Origin: Setophaga petechia
Lineage: Eukaryota; Chordata; Aves; Passeriformes; Parulidae
Assembly (NCBI GenBank): GCA_024362935.1
Contig: JANCRA010000010.1
Coordinates: 2,118,001 to 2,182,000 of the forward strand
Direction of reading: 5' to 3'
Length of the DNA: 64,000 nucleotides
The notes under the pieces are model-generated. The model saw nothing but the letters and a program-made list of their open reading frames with translations, had not been told where the DNA came from and did no database searches. Numbering within the stretch: the stretch's first letter is position 1; each line of letters starts with the position of its first letter. The position numbers were made by a program, and so were the translations under genes. This document shows positions 59,685 to 64,000 of this stretch, in pieces.

Positions 59685-62600
59685 AAATCAGTGCTGCTCT
59701 TCAGCCAGAAATTAAACCCATCACGGTTTGGACCAGAGAGTGGAGAGCTCAGCACAGCCCAGTGGGTATCACCTCCAGGCAGGAAAACATCGAGGGAAGG
59801 ATGGCAGAGCTCCACAAAGCCAAGATTTGCATGGGAAAAGGAGAAGAGGCTGTCATCCTTGTGGCAGCACCTGGGACAAGGAAATTAGGAGGTGGCAATT
59901 AGCAAAGCAAACAACGGGGAGTAACTCTTGTTGCACAGACAGCAGAACTTGTTCCCAGATAATCTGGCTGACAATGCCAAGCAAACACAAGAATTGCCTG
60001 CTAGAGTCTAATACACGTGTCCACCTGTGCCTCGGGAAATCCTCAAGCCCCAAGCGATGGAAAGCAGAGGATTGAAGTGAAGAAAGGGAAATGTAACCCA
60101 GACTGTAAAATCTCTGGAGTTATCTCATTATTCATCCTCTAACTCTCAAGTGGTTCATTTATCACAGGTCAAATCTTAAGGGTAGCACTGAGACAGAAAC
60201 AAGAGGGATCCCAATATAATTAACAAATTTGTGCCAGGCCCAGCTCAGGAACTTGGGCAGTGCAGGGAAAACTCTTATTACTAGAAAAGAACAGGATGAC
60301 ACCTGTATTCCCTAGAGTAACCATTACCTACAGCCCTCTTATCTCTTTAGGAAACCAGGTCATGGAAGTGTTCAGGATTAAAGTACCATTCATTCCTGGG
60401 AAGAGAAGTTGCATCACCCAGGTACAGCAGCTCTATTTATTAAAACCTCTGACCCTGAAAATTGTGCTTGGCCTTGGAGCTTTCACCAGCATTGAACACA
60501 GGAACAGAATGTGTATTGGGGAGAATTTGTGGACACTAAGGACACACTGACCATGAATACCAACAGTAAAAATATCATCAGGAAAAAACACACCTGGAAA
60601 TGGTGAGATCTGTAAACGTAAGGTCAAAGAAGAGGATTTTTGTAGAGTGCATCTGTCTAAGCCTAAGAAAGCATGGTGGGGTTTTTAATGTTAATAGGGC
60701 AGAAAACTCAAATCTATACCACAGTCTTTGACCCAGTTTTGGGTGCTGCCAGTTCTGGGCTCCCTGCTATAAAGGCAGTGTTTTCTTATCCAAGCCAAAC
60801 ATAACTCTTCCAGATTCAGGCAGGGATAACACCTTCTCTGGGGTTTGTTTCATCTAGAAGACACTGTGAGGGACTGTAGAGAGTCAAAAATTTAGATACA
60901 AAGGAATACCTTTTTCTGCTAATTTTTTTCCGATATCCAACAGATCACGTCTCAATATGGTCACAGAAAGGTCTGTCAGGATGTCAGTTGCTCTTATAAA
61001 TCCCTTCCTGAAAGGAACAAGGATGGCAACAGCATCAGGGAGACAGGCAAGAGATGATCACAGAAATCTGTGGAACTTTTGCCATGCAGATATTTCCTGG
61101 TACAGCAAGAGAATCAAAACTAACTGGAAATACTGTGTATCAAGGCAGCTTCCAGATGCCCTGCCAGCCTCTGGAGCACATTGCCCAGCATCCTTGCCAA
61201 GCTTTCCAAACCTCAGCAAACTACATCCCTTTGGAGCCAAGTACTCCTTCCTGAATCCTGGTCACACTGAATCCATTTGCATGCTGAAAACACAAAATTC
61301 TGCTAAAATGATGTTTTCTGAAAACGATTGTGAACGCCTTACCTTCCACCCAGAGAACGAGCTCTTAGGGGCCTCAGGAGGAGATCTGGACTTGCAGGAG
61401 TCGCCTCTGAGCAGTGAGCCCTGCACAGCAGGCTCCTCCTGCCTCCTGGGAATGAAGGGGTTAAATACACTCTGCTGCTTCCTTTCCACCCAGGAGGCAG
61501 GGAAAGCTGCAGTGAGAGCTGCAGAGCACTAATGTGGGTATTTATCTAAAGCTTCTGATGTTCTCTGCGTTTTCTTGAAGGGGTTTGGTTTAGGATTTTT
61601 TTCAGGCTGGCTGTACTTTTCCCTTTAAATCAATAAGAGTTAAATCCAGCTGGCTTAGCTGCAATTTGCACGCAGGTAATTGTAAAGCACTGGCACCTAC
61701 AAACCTGTCCCCTTGCAGCTTTACATGCGCCACAGCTTATCCCAAAATCTGCAAATATTCATTGAATTTCAGAAGCAAATTCATCCAGATTTGCAGCTGC
61801 TTCACAGGCACTTTCTGCAAATATTTGAACACTTGTACTTTACTGGTACAAATCCTGGTGAATAAGGAATTTTAATTTCAAATAAGCGCTGGGCTCAGCG
61901 TGCTCTGTTCTGTTTTACACCATGGTCTGTACACCAACACTTGCCTGGTGAGACACGCCATGAAACAAGCAGCACTCTGTGACTTCTAAAATTAACAGTA
62001 TGAAATCTGAATACGAAATATTTACACACTCATTAACGTGAAAAGTTCACAGCACACCACAGAATTCAAAAAAACCCTGTGGGACCCTTTAAACCTTACC
62101 TATGGCAGCACTAAGCCTCAGAGAGCTGGAATGAGAGGAGGCTCTGAGGATCTGCAAGGACTGGCACAGACATCCAGCATTTTGCACAGTCTGAACAGGC
62201 TCTGTGAGAATTTCTGTTTAATAAATGGGAATATTCAGCAACCCAGCTCTCACTTTCCCAAAAGGGAGAAGAGGACAAGACACAGAGATGATTAGTTTCT
62301 TTAAACATCTATTAAAGGTAATTTTGACTCTGACAAGATGTTATTCACTTCCATATTTCAGCAAATTATACAATTAAGAGATAATATAATTTGAAAATAT
62401 TTGAGATTTATATTCCTTGTCTTTAATCTTTAGTAAACACCTTAGAAAATGTTTCTAGCAGCAATAACATCATGGGATCTCTCTAAAACCTTGTCAAGAA
62501 GCAGAGAAGGAAAAAGCCTGTTAGTTCAAAATGAAGAGCCAGCTTCTCCCTCAGAAAGCTCACTGTGGTGAAAAAGGTGCATTTTGGGACCACCTTCCTT

Positions 62601-64000
62601 GCCAGCCAAAGTCAGACTTGTGCTTTGCTGACATCTCCTGCCATATGTAGATTTTTACCCAGAACTCTTCCCTGACAAAACAGTCATTCTCCACAAAGTA
62701 AAAACTTCAGAGCTGGAGAAGATAGTTCATAATAAATTAATCTAATCCACATAAAAATGCTGTAATTGATGTAAAATAGCCCAGTGTAGTTTTTGAGGCT
62801 CTCCTCTCCCAGTTATTGCAGTCCTGTGTCTTGACACAGACGTCAGAGCTCCCGGGACATGCAGTTTTCTCCTGCACATCTGCCTGTCCTGCCCTGGGCC
62901 CTGTTTACCCTTAGTTTGCTGCCTCCTGGCAGGATGTGCTGAGGCTGGGGAAGGTGCACATGCAGCTCCCAGCTAGGCACTCATGGCACATCAGCTCAGG
63001 AACAATTGCCATAAATTCGTGGGATTTGTGTCATTTTCACTGCAGCTCATGCCTGAGGAACTGTGGAGTGGGAAAGAGCTGGGCTGTGGTGAACTTGAGC
63101 ACATCTGAACTTGAGCTCTGCCACGAGCTCTTCAAGGTAACCTGAGGGTTTCCTCCTCCAGGGGTATTCTTCCTTTAAATAAAACCCACTGACTTCAGCA
63201 TCTTCAGAGAGAGAGTGTGCTCTGCCCAGCGCTCTCTGAACTGCACCTCTGAGGGGAAAACCATTCCAAGAAAGTGGAATCTTCTCATTCCACTAATACT
63301 CAAACCTCAGGCACAAGTCTGTCCCTTACTCCTTGGCCTTGTGTCCCATTTCAATTTCAGAAAGTTCCCACATTCCCATCCTAAAAAGAACCACGTTCTG
63401 AAAACACCACAAGCTCATTTTGTGGTTGGTTAATATAGGTGCAGAATAAACAATGGATTGGGGACTCTGCAGAGGAAGAGTCCATGTTGTACATAATCAC
63501 GCTTTAATGGACTCTTGTTTGTAAACAGATGAGTCCATACTCAGCCAGGACTTTCCCATTCACACAGAGCTGGGAGGGTGAGGGATGTATTTTTAAAGTC
63601 TGCCATGAAAACTGCTACCTGCTGACCCAGTGGTCACCACCAGCCTCATTAAAGGGAACCATCCCTGTCCCCAAGCTTTCCTTCTGGCGCTTTTCCTGCA
63701 GATTTCATGGCAAAGCTCAGCCAAGCAGACATAAGAGCATGGAGAGCTGTGTTAGCATGGATAATGCAAACTTGCCCTGAGCTTTATTTACACATTGCTG
63801 GGCCAAATTTCAGGGAATTGGGAGTTTAGTATTTAGATTTTATCTACTCTACAACTCAGCTGAAACAACCAAATCTAATGAGTGTGCAATGACCTCAACC
63901 CAACATGAGGCTTAAGACAAACATCTAATAACAGGACATCACATGTTAGTTAATGAACTTTAGAGAACTTGACTGAACTCGGGAGGTCATATCAACCTCT
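59685..64000. other. Unique DNA, no gene recognised
   Basis: No transposon ends after 59684. The longest frame (191 codons, plus strand, 60957-61532) has no recognisable motif, and other frames overlap it on both strands. A splice-site-bounded segment at 63046-63136 is listed separately. Confidence 0.45.
63046..63136 (+). other. Candidate 91-nt exon, unknown gene
   Basis: A good acceptor (GTGTCATTTTCACTGCAG) precedes 91 bases open in one frame (SCLRNCGVGKSWAVVNLSTS onward). The donor after it, CAAG|GTAACC, is moderate. I do not recognise the peptide. Such segments arise often by chance. Confidence 0.12.

Noticed and set aside
60957..61532. 191-codon plus-strand frame
   Set aside because: No recognisable domain, overlapping frames on both strands and no splice or promoter context. 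It is consistent with chance in a stop-poor stretch.

Overview
The window looks like songbird (passerine) nuclear DNA. The evidence is the repeat content. There are six minus-strand pieces and one plus-strand piece of CR1 LINEs with the avian CR1 3' terminal sequence. There are also five solo LTRs of endogenous retroviruses, and several read like families I know as abundant in passerines. These names come from recognition and were not checked by a search.

I find no protein-coding gene, tRNA, rRNA or known ncRNA. Nearly all open frames are under 150 codons, run over each other in several frames and match no family I know. The three longest (311-440 codons, minus strand, 5249-6605) are by-products of a 17-bp minisatellite. 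The window is best read as intergenic or deep intronic sequence. Three or four splice-site-bounded segments could be exons of an unknown transcript, and all of those are low confidence.

Layout: 1-5344 is unique AT-rich DNA. 5345-6882 is a minus-strand LTR whose U5 appears to hold an 889-bp array of a 17-bp repeat. 6883-14068 is unique DNA with two short CR1 tails. 14069-15120 is the longest CR1 copy, with reverse-transcriptase remnants. 15121-19296 is unique DNA with one CR1 tail and a small tandem duplication. 19297-20111 is a plus-strand LTR, followed by a CR1 3' end at 20305-20486. 22277-22603 is a minisatellite with an exact 47-bp higher-order period. 24310-24952 is a minus-strand LTR. 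25751-27013 holds two minus-strand LTRs separated by one base.

From 27014 to the end the DNA is mostly unique and AT-rich, with GC-richer patches. It contains a perfect 39-bp-arm inverted repeat (32347-32440), a 525-bp CR1 3' piece (53351-53875), a short CR1 tail (59620-59684) and several stretches that look like conserved regulatory DNA. That last judgement is inference, since conservation cannot be seen from one sequence.

The strongest items for follow-up are the LTR-borne minisatellite, the long perfect hairpin, the abutting LTR pair and the candidate exon at 43466-43547.
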